Part shown: in pieces, positions 45,890-54,701 of the stretch | Layout: every line of letters begins with the position of its first letter | Numbering within the stretch: position 1 is the stretch's first letter | NCBI GenBank assembly: GCA_028877215.1 | Contig: JAPPFJ010000031.1 | Location: 78,409 to 142,408 of the forward strand | Length of the DNA stretch: 64,000 nucleotides | Source: Gemmatimonadota bacterium | GTDB lineage: Bacteria > Latescibacterota > UBA2968 > GCA-2709665 | Direction of reading: 5' to 3' | Translations under genes and position numbers: made by a program | Notes under the pieces: model-generated | Seen by the model: the letters and a program-made list of their open reading frames with translations, nothing else | The model's database searches: none | What the model was told of the DNA's origin: nothing

Positions 45890-48800
45890 TCAACTTCCGA
45901 GATGGTAGGTTACAGCCAGCTTCAGCCGACGGCCCTTGGGATCGTGCGTGAAGCCGTCGTAGGCCTGCTCGATATTCACGAGAGGAGGCATTGCGTCGAG
46001 CAGATTCATGCCGGATAGCGCGATGTTCAACCCGTTTGGCATGTTCCACAGGAACGTCATGTCCCATGTTACATACGATTCGATGGTACCGAAAATACTC
46101 TTAATCTTCGAATTATCGGAGCCCATCGACCCGCGGTCCTCGTAAGACGAGATGTAGTTCAGATAGGTCGCAAGACTGTAATCCTGCCAGTAATAGCTCC
46201 CCGAAATCCGCCCCTTGAACTTTGGAAGGGACGTCGCGATGGGATTGCCGAAGTTCAGGTATCCGGCGGCGTCCGCATCCTCCAGCAGCACCAGGTTGCC
46301 CAGCATCAGCGCCTTTGTCTCGTACGCCAGCGTATAGGTGCCTTCGAGGCCTGCTGTGAACAGTCCTGCTCCCTGCGGGACCCGCGTACCCAGATGCAGA
46401 TCGATTCCCGAGGTCTTGAGCCCCGGCCAATTGACGATATCCACCTGCACCCGCTCGAGTTCCGAGGCCGCGCAAGTTCCGGTACCGATTCCGTCCGGAC
46501 ACACGATAAATTGTTTCAGGGCGTTCTTATTTGCTTCGTCGGCGTATAAGGCGGTAATGGCGCCGTGGGGCATGGAACCGATCACGTCGCTGAAATCGTA
46601 ACTCCAGTAGTCCAGTGTCGCCTCAAATCCCGTCTCGGTGACCAGGGCAAGGCCCGCGTTAAAAGTAAATGCACGTTCGGGTTTGAGGTCCTTGCTCCCG
46701 ATTCTGTCCACCGTTTGATACGCGTCCGTCTCGTTGATCCACTCGAGGGTCGAGAGCGGGCTCTCATTCACATCGTCCAGCGCTGGCGTGCGGAACGTCG
46801 TCTGAACAGAACCGCGCAGGAACAGGGTTTGGTCCGCTGATTCCACCAGTTGATAGCGCCACCCGAACTTGGGATCGAAACTGCTCGCCACGTCGTGGAA
46901 CTCGTAGTTGGCGGCAAGCTGCACGCCAAACCGCTCTCCCAGGCTCAGCGGAGTCTCGGCAAAGAAGCGATGCACCGTCTGAGATTCATCATACGGCCGA
47001 TGCACGTTGGTGAACGCATAGGGGCCGAACCTGTCCTCAGCAGAGCAGTTCCTGTCGCCGACAACCGGACACGGGTTGATGGTCACGTCGCCCTCGTCGT
47101 TGGGGTCCCCGCTGGCATTGAAGAGCCGGAACTGGTAGCCCGCCGCGTAACTGAAGACGTCCTCGATCCAGGTCCCCGTCATCGTCGCGTCGGCCACCAG
47201 CATGTCGGCCGTGCTCTGCATGTCCACTTCCTGGTTGAGCCAGAGTCGAAGTTCCTCACTGTTGGCAAGCGCGGCGCGGTAACCGGGATTCGCCCGGGTT
47301 GCATACGCCGAACCGTATTGGTCCGTGAACTCGATGGCATTGCCGAAGGGATTGTAGTACTGGCAGTCGCCCTGACCCGCCACCTTGCCGCCGAGCGCGC
47401 CCAGGCGCATTCCGGCAAGAGACGTCTGATCCGCCACCACGTCAACGCCGCAACGCGGTCCCCCGAAGCCCCGGAAGCCGAGGAAAAGCCGCTCGATGTA
47501 TACACCCGGCAGGTTGTAGTTGCCTTCGGTGCGGGAGTAGGAAAGGCCCAGGTCGAAATGCGAGTCCCGCCCGCCGAATCCCTCGAAGTCTCCATTTATG
47601 GAAGCCGCCAGCCGCAACGTGCGAGAGTCACGGTCCAGCGTTCGCCCCGGACCCGAGTTTCCGAACGGACGTCCGTTGAAGTACCAGTTCTCGCCTCCCT
47701 GACATGCCTCGTAATATGGATCGGATGGGTCCGCGCCGTAGTCCTCGCAGAATGCCCCCCGGCCCGGATGGTCCGGCGCGACCTCCATGATACTGGTGTC
47801 CGTGAGGGGAAACGGCGGATACGAGGGCGTCGTGTACCAATCGGCAATCGTGGCCTGCGCCCACAGACCTTCGACGTGATACTCCGCACCGTTATCCAGC
47901 TTCCCGTTGATCTCGGCAAAAGCGCGCATATGACTCATATCTTCGATCAGATTCTCATATTGCTGATATCGGAACCGGCATGTCCAGGACTCCCGGAAAC
48001 CCCCGAATTCCTCGCACCTTGGGGCGTGAATGGCGGCGGTCCATGGGGCCGGCGCCCCGATGGCGAAGGTGCCGGGATTGCCCAGGCTCGACCACCCCAG
48101 GCGCTGCCCGCCACCGTGCCATGGCTGCAGCAGGTAATCTCTTTCCCAGGACGGCAACGCCTGGCGTCCCCTCCATTCGGCGGAGACGACCGCGCGGGCT
48201 TCTCCGAGTTTCCCGCCCCATATCGCGCCGGCGTTGGTATCGCCCGCGCCCGGGAAGTACTCGTGCGCGGCGGAAACCTCGAAGCCCTCGAAGTTCCGGC
48301 GCGTAAGGAAGTTGGCCACGCCGCCCACCGCATCCGACCCGTATATGGCGGAAGCACCTTCCTTGAGTACTTCGACCCGCTCGATGGCAATAGAGGGAAT
48401 CACGTTGACATCAACAAAGCGGCCCCCGATCAGTCGCGCCGGGACGTAAGTCTGGCGACGGCTGTTGATCAGCACGAGGGTGCGCGACGCCCCCAGGCCC
48501 CGCAGGTTGACGTTTGCGATGCTTTCGGTGAGCGTGGCGGCCTGGCCTGAATTGTACCAGCTGCTGCGCTCCCCGATCACGCCGTGGCTCGCGCCGAGAT
48601 TCTTGAAAAAGTCGACAGCCTGCGGAGAGCCCTGTTCCGCCATCTCCTCGCGGCCAACCGCCACAACCGCGTATGTCTGGTTGATGGGGGATTCCTTGAA
48701 GGCCGTGCCGGTCACCACGAGTTCGTCCATGTAAAGCAGCGACAGGTCCATACTCAACGCAACGGTAAGGGTCGCGCCGGCGGTGACCGTGATCGTGCGC

Positions 48801-49066
48801 GGCTCGCCCGTATAGCCGATCAGTTGCACGCTCAGTTGGTGTGTGCCGACCGGTACGTCGTGGATGGTAAAGCGTCCTGCCGCGTCCGACACCTCGACCA
48901 GGTTCAGCGCGGCGATGGTCACGTTAACGCCTTCCAGCGGGTCTCCGCTTTCCGCGTCGACGACGGTCCCGGTCACGGCGCCGGTTGACTGCGCCCCAAC
49001 CGCGTGCGCAGAAAGAAGAATGGCGCCGCATACCAGAAACGAAAGATACTTGCCATTGAAGTTCAT
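45890..49066 (-). CDS. TonB-dependent outer-membrane receptor
   Basis: A 1058-aa receptor. Signal peptide is about 1-22 (ending AVGAQ); a carboxypeptidase-regulatory-like domain spans about 25-105 (GAVTGTVVDAESGDPLEGVNVTI). The plug domain spans about 115-260: MDELVVTG, NVNLRGLGASRTLVLINSRR and VEVLKEGASAIYGSDAVGGVANFLTRR. A long beta-barrel ends with the C-terminal strand RRLKLAVTYHLGS. The ATG at 49,066 is preceded by GAGGAGG; the longer open frame upstream is the shadow of the transporter gene. The ligand is unknown; the size and domain order fit peptide, siderophore or glycan uptake. It follows the BCCT gene by 98 bp. Confidence 0.92.
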   Translation of the reverse strand: MNFNGKYLSFLVCGAILLSAHAVGAQSTGAVTGTVVDAESGDPLEGVNVTIAALNLVEVSDAAGRFTIHDVPVGTHQLSVQLIGYTGEPRTITVTAGATLTVALSMDLSLLYMDELVVTGTAFKESPINQTYAVVAVGREEMAEQGSPQAVDFFKNLGASHGVIGERSSWYNSGQAATLTESIANVNLRGLGASRTLVLINSRRQTYVPARLIGGRFVDVNVIPSIAIERVEVLKEGASAIYGSDAVGGVANFLTRRNFEGFEVSAAHEYFPGAGDTNAGAIWGGKLGEARAVVSAEWRGRQALPSWERDYLLQPWHGGGQRLGWSSLGNPGTFAIGAPAPWTAAIHAPRCEEFGGFRESWTCRFRYQQYENLIEDMSHMRAFAEINGKLDNGAEYHVEGLWAQATIADWYTTPSYPPFPLTDTSIMEVAPDHPGRGAFCEDYGADPSDPYYEACQGGENWYFNGRPFGNSGPGRTLDRDSRTLRLAASINGDFEGFGGRDSHFDLGLSYSRTEGNYNLPGVYIERLFLGFRGFGGPRCGVDVVADQTSLAGMRLGALGGKVAGQGDCQYYNPFGNAIEFTDQYGSAYATRANPGYRAALANSEELRLWLNQEVDMQSTADMLVADATMTGTWIEDVFSYAAGYQFRLFNASGDPNDEGDVTINPCPVVGDRNCSAEDRFGPYAFTNVHRPYDESQTVHRFFAETPLSLGERFGVQLAANYEFHDVASSFDPKFGWRYQLVESADQTLFLRGSVQTTFRTPALDDVNESPLSTLEWINETDAYQTVDRIGSKDLKPERAFTFNAGLALVTETGFEATLDYWSYDFSDVIGSMPHGAITALYADEANKNALKQFIVCPDGIGTGTCAASELERVQVDIVNWPGLKTSGIDLHLGTRVPQGAGLFTAGLEGTYTLAYETKALMLGNLVLLEDADAAGYLNFGNPIATSLPKFKGRISGSYYWQDYSLATYLNYISSYEDRGSMGSDNSKIKSIFGTIESYVTWDMTFLWNMPNGLNIALSGMNLLDAMPPLVNIEQAYDGFTHDPKGRRLKLAVTYHLGS

Positions 49067-49164
49067 GATACCTCCTCGCCTTGAATGGACAGGCTTTCCG
49101 GAAGGCCGGTTCCCCCGTCCGGCCTTGTGCAAGGGTTCCGCGCCTGTCGCTCGTGTGTTCCTCC

Positions 49165-50718
49165 TCATGCCGATTCCCGTACTTCTGCGCGCAGCCCCTT
49201 CCAGACGCAGAACGCCATTCCCAGGAGGACGACGGCGAACGGGAAGCCGGTGGCGAGCGAAGCGGCCTGAAGCGCCTCCAGTCCGCCGCCAAGCAACAGG
49301 GCGATCGCCACCAGACCCTCGATCGTGCACCAGAAGACACGCTGCGCCACCGGGGCATCGATCCTGCCACCTGCCGCAATCGTATCGATAATCAGCGATG
49401 CAGAGTCCGACGACGTTACGAAGAACACGATCGTAAGCAACATCGCTATACACGAAAGCAGCGCGGGTGCAGGCAATTTGTCAAGCATTTTGAACAGTGC
49501 GAATTCGAGCTTCCACGCTTCGACGTTTCCGGTAACCCCCGTATAGCCCTCGACGATGTGCTGATGGAAGGCGGTGCCGCCGAACGCCCCAAACCACAGC
49601 AGGCAAAGGACTGTGGGCATCAGGAGTACGAAGACGACGAACTCGCGGACCGTGCGCCCCTTTGAAATCCGGGCGATGAACGTACCCACGAACGGCGCCC
49701 AGGCGAACCACCATGCCCAGTAGAAAGTGGTCCAGTCGCGTACGAATCCGGTATCCTCGCGTCCGATCCAGTTGCTCAACGGCACGACCTTTGCCAGATA
49801 GTCGCCGAACCCCGCCACGATACTCCGAAGCGCGTAGGCGGTGGGACCAAGCACGATCACAGCAAGCAGGAACAGGAGCGCGAGGATCACGTTAAATTGA
49901 CTCAGACGCTTGATGCCGACGTCGATACCCGTCAGTACCGAAATCAGGGCGACGGCGGTGATCACGACGATCAGGGCCACCATCGTCGTGCCGCTGACCG
50001 GGACGTCGAACAGGTAGTTGAAGCCGGACGTCACCTGCTGGACCCCCAGCCCCAGGGAAGTCGCCACCCCGAACAGCCCCGCGAATATGGCGAAGGTGTC
50101 GATGACGTGGCCCGGCCAGCCCCAGACGCGGTCGCCAAACAGGGTATGGAACGCGGATCGGATCGTCAGCGGCAGTCCGCGGTTGTACGCGAAGTACCCC
50201 AGCGCCAGACCCACGACGCCGTAGATCGCCCAGCCGTGCAGTCCCCAGTGAAACGTCGTGGCCGCGATACCGGCAATGGCGGCCGCTTCCGATCCCGGGG
50301 CGATACCCAGCGGCGGGCTCTTGAAATAGTAGACCGGTTCCGCGACGCCGAAAAACAGCAGACCGATGCCGACGCCGGCCGCGAAGAGCATGGCAAGCCA
50401 GGTCGCGTTCGTGTATTCCGGTTTTGCGTCCGCGCCTCCCAGGCGGACCCGGCCGAGCGGCGATACGGCGATGGCCAGGCAAAAGAGCACAACGAGGTTG
50501 GCCGAGACCATGAAGAACCAGTCGAGATTCGTCGTCAGCCAGATGCGGGTGTTTTTGAAGACTTCCGTCGCGGCCTCCCTGAAGATAAGGGCGCCCGCAA
50601 CGAAAGCGACGATGGTAAGACTGGAAAAGACGAAGACAGGCGTCAGATGGATATCCAGGCCGAACAATCTCCTGTAGTGCCCGATATCCTTCTGGTGCTG
50701 ATTTCCCGCGACCGGCAT
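49165..50718 (-). CDS. BCCT-family transporter (betaine/carnitine/choline)
   Basis: A 517-aa protein with about 12 transmembrane helices. Family signatures are WLAMLFAAGVGIGLLFFGVAEP and WTTFYWAWWFAWAPFVGTFIARISKGRTVREF. The second is the BCCT motif with a Trp-rich substrate region. It should import a quaternary amine or related zwitterion, driven by Na+ or H+. It precedes the TonB-dependent receptor gene on the same strand, so the two may form an outer- plus inner-membrane uptake route. A GC-rich hairpin (49,102-49,126) without a T-run lies between them and may shape expression or mRNA stability. Confidence 0.92.
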   Translation of the reverse strand: MPVAGNQHQKDIGHYRRLFGLDIHLTPVFVFSSLTIVAFVAGALIFREAATEVFKNTRIWLTTNLDWFFMVSANLVVLFCLAIAVSPLGRVRLGGADAKPEYTNATWLAMLFAAGVGIGLLFFGVAEPVYYFKSPPLGIAPGSEAAAIAGIAATTFHWGLHGWAIYGVVGLALGYFAYNRGLPLTIRSAFHTLFGDRVWGWPGHVIDTFAIFAGLFGVATSLGLGVQQVTSGFNYLFDVPVSGTTMVALIVVITAVALISVLTGIDVGIKRLSQFNVILALLFLLAVIVLGPTAYALRSIVAGFGDYLAKVVPLSNWIGREDTGFVRDWTTFYWAWWFAWAPFVGTFIARISKGRTVREFVVFVLLMPTVLCLLWFGAFGGTAFHQHIVEGYTGVTGNVEAWKLEFALFKMLDKLPAPALLSCIAMLLTIVFFVTSSDSASLIIDTIAAGGRIDAPVAQRVFWCTIEGLVAIALLLGGGLEALQAASLATGFPFAVVLLGMAFCVWKGLRAEVRESA

Positions 50719-51031
50719 TCAGTAGTTTTCCCTGTATGCTCCTGCGAAGCCACTTCCGGATGAAAGTCGTCTGCGCCGAAAAATCGGGACGAATCGTCGA
50801 AAATCCCCTCGTTTTTTTAAATATAAACCAATATCGGCCTTCGGCAAGTTCAGAAGCGTAATTATTATATTAATGTTTCTAACATGCGAATAGATCTGTC
50901 ACGCATTTAGCTACTTTTTACCCATTACGATATTCATCCGGCCTTTCTCCCAAGAAGAGTCCCTCCGAGGAAGCAATATTGTTTGCGTTGGCATTTGTCT
51001 GAAGGTATCTGCGTTCGCGTGCCGTGCGCCT
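50719..51031. other. Intergenic region, 313 bp
   Basis: AT-rich middle (50,810-50,930), probably carrying the BCCT promoter: on the minus strand TTGCCG and TATATT are 16 bp apart. No gene seen. Confidence 0.4.
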
Positions 51032-52354
51032 TCAATATTGGACTTCCCTGGTTTCTCCGGCGCGTACCAGCGCCTGTTTCATGGCGATGGGACCGATCAT
51101 CTGATTCACCGCTATCACCGCGACGATTACCGTCACGAAGGCGTCGCCCCAGCCCGGAAAGCGGCGTGTGACCTCCAGCGCCAGTCCCAGGCTGACGCCG
51201 GCCTGCGTGAGATAGGCCAGGCCCGCGATGCGGTTGAAGCGGGGAGGATCGCCGCCAAGGCGCCCTCCGGCGTACGCGCTCAGGTAGATGGCGCCGGCTC
51301 TCACGCCAACGAGCAGAATCGCGACGGTCCACGTCTGCATCAGGGCGTCCAGGTTCAGGCCCGCTCCCGCCAGCGTAAAGAACAAAACGTACACTGGAAG
51401 ACCGACCGATTCAATCGCTTCTATGAAGCGGGAACCCTGACGGGAGACGTTCTGCACCGCGAATCCGGCGGTAACGCAGATCAGCAGGGGTTCGAGGTGG
51501 ATACTGAGGCCGTACGCCTCTTTGAGATACGCGGCGAACCCGTGCGAGATGCTGGTCACCAGAAGGGCCGTACCCAGCAACAGCAGCGGAAGGTTCGCCC
51601 GTACACGGTCAATATAGAAGCCCAGCGCCAGCCCAACGCCCAGACCCGCACCGATGCCCAGCAGGACTTCCACGCTCAGGCCGGCAATGAATCCCAGGTC
51701 CAGTGCGGCGGCGGGAGACATCACCACCTCGCAGAACGAAATCGCGGCGCCGAACAGCACGATCACGAAGACGTCCAGCGCCACGGTAACGCCGAGCGCG
51801 GTTTCGGTGAACGGGCCCGTCGCACGTGTCTCGTTTACAATGGCGATGGCGCTGGAAGGCGACCGCGCCACCGCGAGTACGCCGAAGAGCGTGCCCACCG
51901 TCAGCAGCTGGAGATTCGAAAAGGATGCGGTGAACGGCAGCAGCGGTGCTGCAAGGAACACGAATGTGGTGACGATGAGGAAGACGATGGTGGTCTGGGA
52001 GAGGATAGAGTGCAGGATGACGCTCATCCGCTCCCTCAGTTCGGCCATCCTCAACTCGCCGCCCGCCGCCAGTGCGATGAAGGTCACCGCCAACTCGTTC
52101 AGAAACCCGAGTTGGCCCACGGCTTCTCTGGTCAGGAAGCCCATCAGGTAGGGTCCCGTGAGCATGCCGACGCAGAGGTATCCGGTGATCCGCGGGAGGC
52201 GCAGCCGGGAGAGGACGTGGCCCGCCGCGTAACCGGAAAGCAGGAGCAGACCGACAACCAGCGTGGTGTAGGCGCCGGGAGCGTCGCCGGGAGGGGTCGA
52301 GCCGGCCCAGGCCATGAGCAGACTCAGGGCGATGAAGACGAGAATCAGCCTCAT
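51032..52354 (-). CDS. Cation:proton antiporter-like membrane protein (subunit A)
   Basis: A 440-aa protein with about 12-13 transmembrane helices. GYAAGHVLSRLRLPRITGYLCVGMLTGP and FIALAAGGELRM, near ELRERM, are typical of the CPA2/Kef-type Na+/H+ exchanger family; GVLAVARSPSSAIAIVNE carries the helix break. The true ATG is 52,354, overlapping the stop of the upstream antiporter-like gene by 4 bp. The frame remains open beyond it to 53,320, but only as a shadow. It is the last gene of the antiporter operon. Confidence 0.88.
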   Translation of the reverse strand: MRLILVFIALSLLMAWAGSTPPGDAPGAYTTLVVGLLLLSGYAAGHVLSRLRLPRITGYLCVGMLTGPYLMGFLTREAVGQLGFLNELAVTFIALAAGGELRMAELRERMSVILHSILSQTTIVFLIVTTFVFLAAPLLPFTASFSNLQLLTVGTLFGVLAVARSPSSAIAIVNETRATGPFTETALGVTVALDVFVIVLFGAAISFCEVVMSPAAALDLGFIAGLSVEVLLGIGAGLGVGLALGFYIDRVRANLPLLLLGTALLVTSISHGFAAYLKEAYGLSIHLEPLLICVTAGFAVQNVSRQGSRFIEAIESVGLPVYVLFFTLAGAGLNLDALMQTWTVAILLVGVRAGAIYLSAYAGGRLGGDPPRFNRIAGLAYLTQAGVSLGLALEVTRRFPGWGDAFVTVIVAVIAVNQMIGPIAMKQALVRAGETREVQY

Positions 52355-53538
52355 GGCGTTTTTCCCAGCAGGCGTCGCGTCGAGGAAGGAGCGATGAGTT
52401 CGCTGGCGATGATGCCCAGCAGCACCACGGAAATCACCGCGTCTGTCACCTCGGAGCGGTGAATCTGGTGCAGGTTGACCACGATGGCCACGGCCATTCC
52501 CCCGTGAGAAAGCAGACCGAGACCGAGGCCGCTCAACGCTCGGGATCCGGGCAGAAACAGGCGGACCGAAACGAAGCCGCCAAGGGTCTTGCCGAGGGTC
52601 CGGACGAGGACATAGACGGGCACCAGAGCCAGAAGCCAGACCGATTCGATACGCCATCCGGCGCCGACCAGGATGAGAAAGATGATGTAGATGGAGTGTT
52701 CGCCTCTCAGGAGCACCGTTCGAATGCCCGCCCTCGCTCGTCCTCTTGCCAGGTTCGCGACAATGACACCCGCGATGAGGTTGACCAGAAGCGGAGACAG
52801 ACTGAGGTATAGCGAAAGGCCCCCTGAAAAGGTTATGGCGCCCATGACGATCAGCAGCATCTCGTCGTCCTTGAGACGGTTGGCGGTGATGGCAACGACC
52901 AGCAGACCGACGGTCAGGCCGAGCCCCGCCGAGACACCGATCCACGTGTAGGTGGACCCGCCGGCGTGCAATACCGCCAGGCACGAAATGAGACCGAACG
53001 CGGTCAGGCCGACCAGGTCGTCGATGTTCGATACGTTCGTAAGAAGCCGCATCAGGGGCCGCGCCGGTGCCGGCGTGTTTCGGGCAAACAGCGTGAGGCC
53101 GCTGGAAGCCGTGCCGGATGCCGAGGCCGCCAGCGTGACAGCGCCGATCACCAGCAGCTCCGTTTCGCGTGCATAGAGGTTTTGAAAGAGCAGCAGGAAG
53201 GGAACGGCCACGACCACAAGGGTGATCAGGCTCTGGACGAGCGCAACGCCGAAGACCCGTCCCGGAATATGACTCAGCCGTCGAAACTCCCACTGAACGC
53301 CGAAGAGCATGCCGATCCACGAGAGGCCCATGCCCACAAACGGATAGAGACCGTCGAGCGTCGCCGCGTCAAGCAGATCGAGCACGGCGCCGCCGAGAAG
53401 AAAGCCGACCAGGAGGTATTCGATACCGGTGAGAAAGAGATTTCTGACACCGAGTGGCAGGCGGATATGGACGAAACTGAGGCGGGAGCCGACGAAGGCG
53501 ATCACGACGATCAGGATGGCGGCGAAGACCAGTTTCAT
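52351..53538 (-). CDS. Cation:proton antiporter-like membrane protein (subunit B)
   Basis: A 395-aa protein with about 12 transmembrane helices, related to the downstream antiporter-like protein. LPLGVRNLFLTGIEYLLVGFLLG, AVTLAASASGTASSGLTLF and LTNVSNIDDLVGLTAFGLI resemble Na+/H+ exchanger transport helices, with an Asp-Asp pair in NIDDLV. Two related membrane proteins in tandem with 4-bp overlaps suggest a heteromeric antiporter or an exchanger with a regulatory partner. Its ATG overlaps the stop of the PII-like gene. Confidence 0.85.
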   Translation of the reverse strand: MKLVFAAILIVVIAFVGSRLSFVHIRLPLGVRNLFLTGIEYLLVGFLLGGAVLDLLDAATLDGLYPFVGMGLSWIGMLFGVQWEFRRLSHIPGRVFGVALVQSLITLVVVAVPFLLLFQNLYARETELLVIGAVTLAASASGTASSGLTLFARNTPAPARPLMRLLTNVSNIDDLVGLTAFGLISCLAVLHAGGSTYTWIGVSAGLGLTVGLLVVAITANRLKDDEMLLIVMGAITFSGGLSLYLSLSPLLVNLIAGVIVANLARGRARAGIRTVLLRGEHSIYIIFLILVGAGWRIESVWLLALVPVYVLVRTLGKTLGGFVSVRLFLPGSRALSGLGLGLLSHGGMAVAIVVNLHQIHRSEVTDAVISVVLLGIIASELIAPSSTRRLLGKTP

Positions 53539-53870
53539 GGAGGTTCCCCGCCCTCCGGCCCAAGGCAGAAATCGACGGGCACCAGAAAGAGTCTCCCGAC
53601 GCCGGGCCGCGTGAAATCGACCCCGGTCTCCCTGAAAAGCCGGATGAGCGGGTCGAGCAGAGACGGGTCCTTCATAGGGGCGACGATAGCGCTGGAACGG
53701 CCGGATCCTGCCGGCAGCAATCCGGCAAAGATGGGCACGTCCTCGGTCAGGATCCGTTCCATGGGGGTCCCGTCCAGCACGGTTGCGCCCGTGATTTCCA
53801 TCTCCACGAGACCGGAGAGGACCTCGTCGAGCAGGTCCTCGCGGTAGAGTGTGATAAAGAGCAGATGCAT
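53535..53870 (-). CDS. Small PII-like regulatory protein
   Basis: The 111-aa product begins MHLLFITLYREDLLDEVLSGLVEMEITGATVLDGTPMERIL, the beta-alpha-beta ferredoxin-like start of PII/CutA-type proteins, and ends with strands VGRLFLVPVDF. PII-like proteins often bind nucleotides and control adjacent transporters. It overlaps the antiporter-like gene by 4 bp, strongly implying a regulatory role for it. The longer open frame upstream to 54,041 is not used. Confidence 0.75.
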   Translation of the reverse strand: MHLLFITLYREDLLDEVLSGLVEMEITGATVLDGTPMERILTEDVPIFAGLLPAGSGRSSAIVAPMKDPSLLDPLIRLFRETGVDFTRPGVGRLFLVPVDFCLGPEGGEPP

Positions 53871-53950
53871 GTCGAAGTTATTCCGCCAGGGGTGGGCCTT
53901 AGCCCCAATTTGAAAAAAGACAACAGCCAGATTGGCCACAAGGAGCCTGA

Positions 53951-54086
53951 ATGCGGGTAGAGGGTAGAGGGAAGACGGTAGAAGAAACCCTTGCCCGCTA
54001 CTCCATATCCTTCTTGCCTCCGGCAGGAGAAGAAACTCCAAAAGGCAGGAAATCTCTCCCGTCTACCGTCTCACGTCTACCCGCAT
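53951..54086. repeat. Imperfect inverted repeat with GTAGA-rich arms
   Basis: ATGCGGGTAGA at 53,951 is mirrored by TCTACCCGCAT ending at 54,086. Inside both arms are degenerate CGGTAGA/TCTACCG units. The ~70-bp centre is not repeated. Confidence 0.55.
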
Positions 54087-54116
54087 CCGAGGGGCCGGGG
54101 GAGAGGTCCCGAACAT

Positions 54117-54164
54117 GTCCAGTGACCTAAAGTATCCTGGTAATCCGCCTTCTAATCGCCTTTA
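54117..54164 (+). repeat. Dispersed 48-bp repeat, copy 2
   Basis: GTCCAGTGACCT, GTATCCTGGTAATCCGC and TAATCGCCTTT match the minus strand of 45,667-45,715 with few differences. Confidence 0.65.
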
Positions 54165-54226
54165 TTTACTAGCACATATTCGAATTAACGTCCACGAAAA
54201 CTTACGAATCAAGGTTAGAAGTTGTC

Positions 54227-54685
54227 TTAAAACGGCTCCTGTGCGCGGATGATCTCCATAATTTCATCGGGAGACGCGGCTGCAAGAACCTGCCGACGGA
54301 TCTCCTCGCGGTCGAAAATGCGGGCGGTGCGGCTCAGAACGCTCATGTAGGCCGGCATCGATATTTCGGAGGAAAGAATCAGGAAAATCAGGTGTACGGG
54401 TTGCCCGTCCAGGCTCTGAAAATCGATGCCTTCCCCGGATACGCCCAACGCCGCGACCACGCCTTCGACGTCGTCCGACCGGGCGTGGGGTATCGCCACG
54501 TGCTGGTCCACGCCGCTGGTCTTGATGGCCTCCTGTTCCAGGATGAGACCGAGCAGCGCGTTGGGATCGGGCAGGTGGACCGACCGGCCGATCATTTCGA
54601 TCAGCTCGCGGATGGCTCCGTCCCGATCGGAACTGGTCAGGCTGAGTGCGATACGGTCGCAGGCCAATGCGTCGCAGAGTTTCAT
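54227..54685 (-). CDS. PTS EIIA-domain protein (PtsN-like)
   Basis: A 152-aa single EIIA domain of the fructose/nitrogen type. GVDQHVAIPHARSDDVEGVVAALGVS contains the phospho-acceptor His67, and HLIFLILSSEI is the family core strand. No EIIB or EIIC is nearby, so a regulatory rather than transport role is likely. It lies upstream of the PII-like/antiporter genes on the same strand, separated by 356 bp of repeats. PtsN-type proteins are known to control K+ and cation transporters. Confidence 0.85.
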   Translation of the reverse strand: MKLCDALACDRIALSLTSSDRDGAIRELIEMIGRSVHLPDPNALLGLILEQEAIKTSGVDQHVAIPHARSDDVEGVVAALGVSGEGIDFQSLDGQPVHLIFLILSSEISMPAYMSVLSRTARIFDREEIRRQVLAAASPDEIMEIIRAQEPF

Positions 54686-54701
54686 AGGGCTGGTTTCCGG
54701 T

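Larger units (their letters stand above)
53871..54226. other. Intergenic region, 356 bp, with repeats
   Basis: Contains imperfect inverted arms built of GGTAGA-type units (53,951-53,984 and 54,052-54,086) and the second copy of a dispersed repeat (54,117-54,164). No gene seen. Confidence 0.6.

Noticed and set aside
46850..48550. A 566-codon plus-strand open frame
   Set aside because: It is antisense to the TonB-dependent receptor, whose plug and barrel motifs are unambiguous.
49102..49126. Hairpin between the BCCT and TonB-receptor genes as a terminator
   Set aside because: The stem is good (AAGGCCGG/CCGGCCTT), but no T-run follows on the coding strand.
52355..53320. N-terminal extension of the antiporter frame
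   Set aside because: The residues before 52,354 are low-complexity shadow of the upstream antiporter-like gene. The ATGA overlap at 52,351-52,354 marks the true start.
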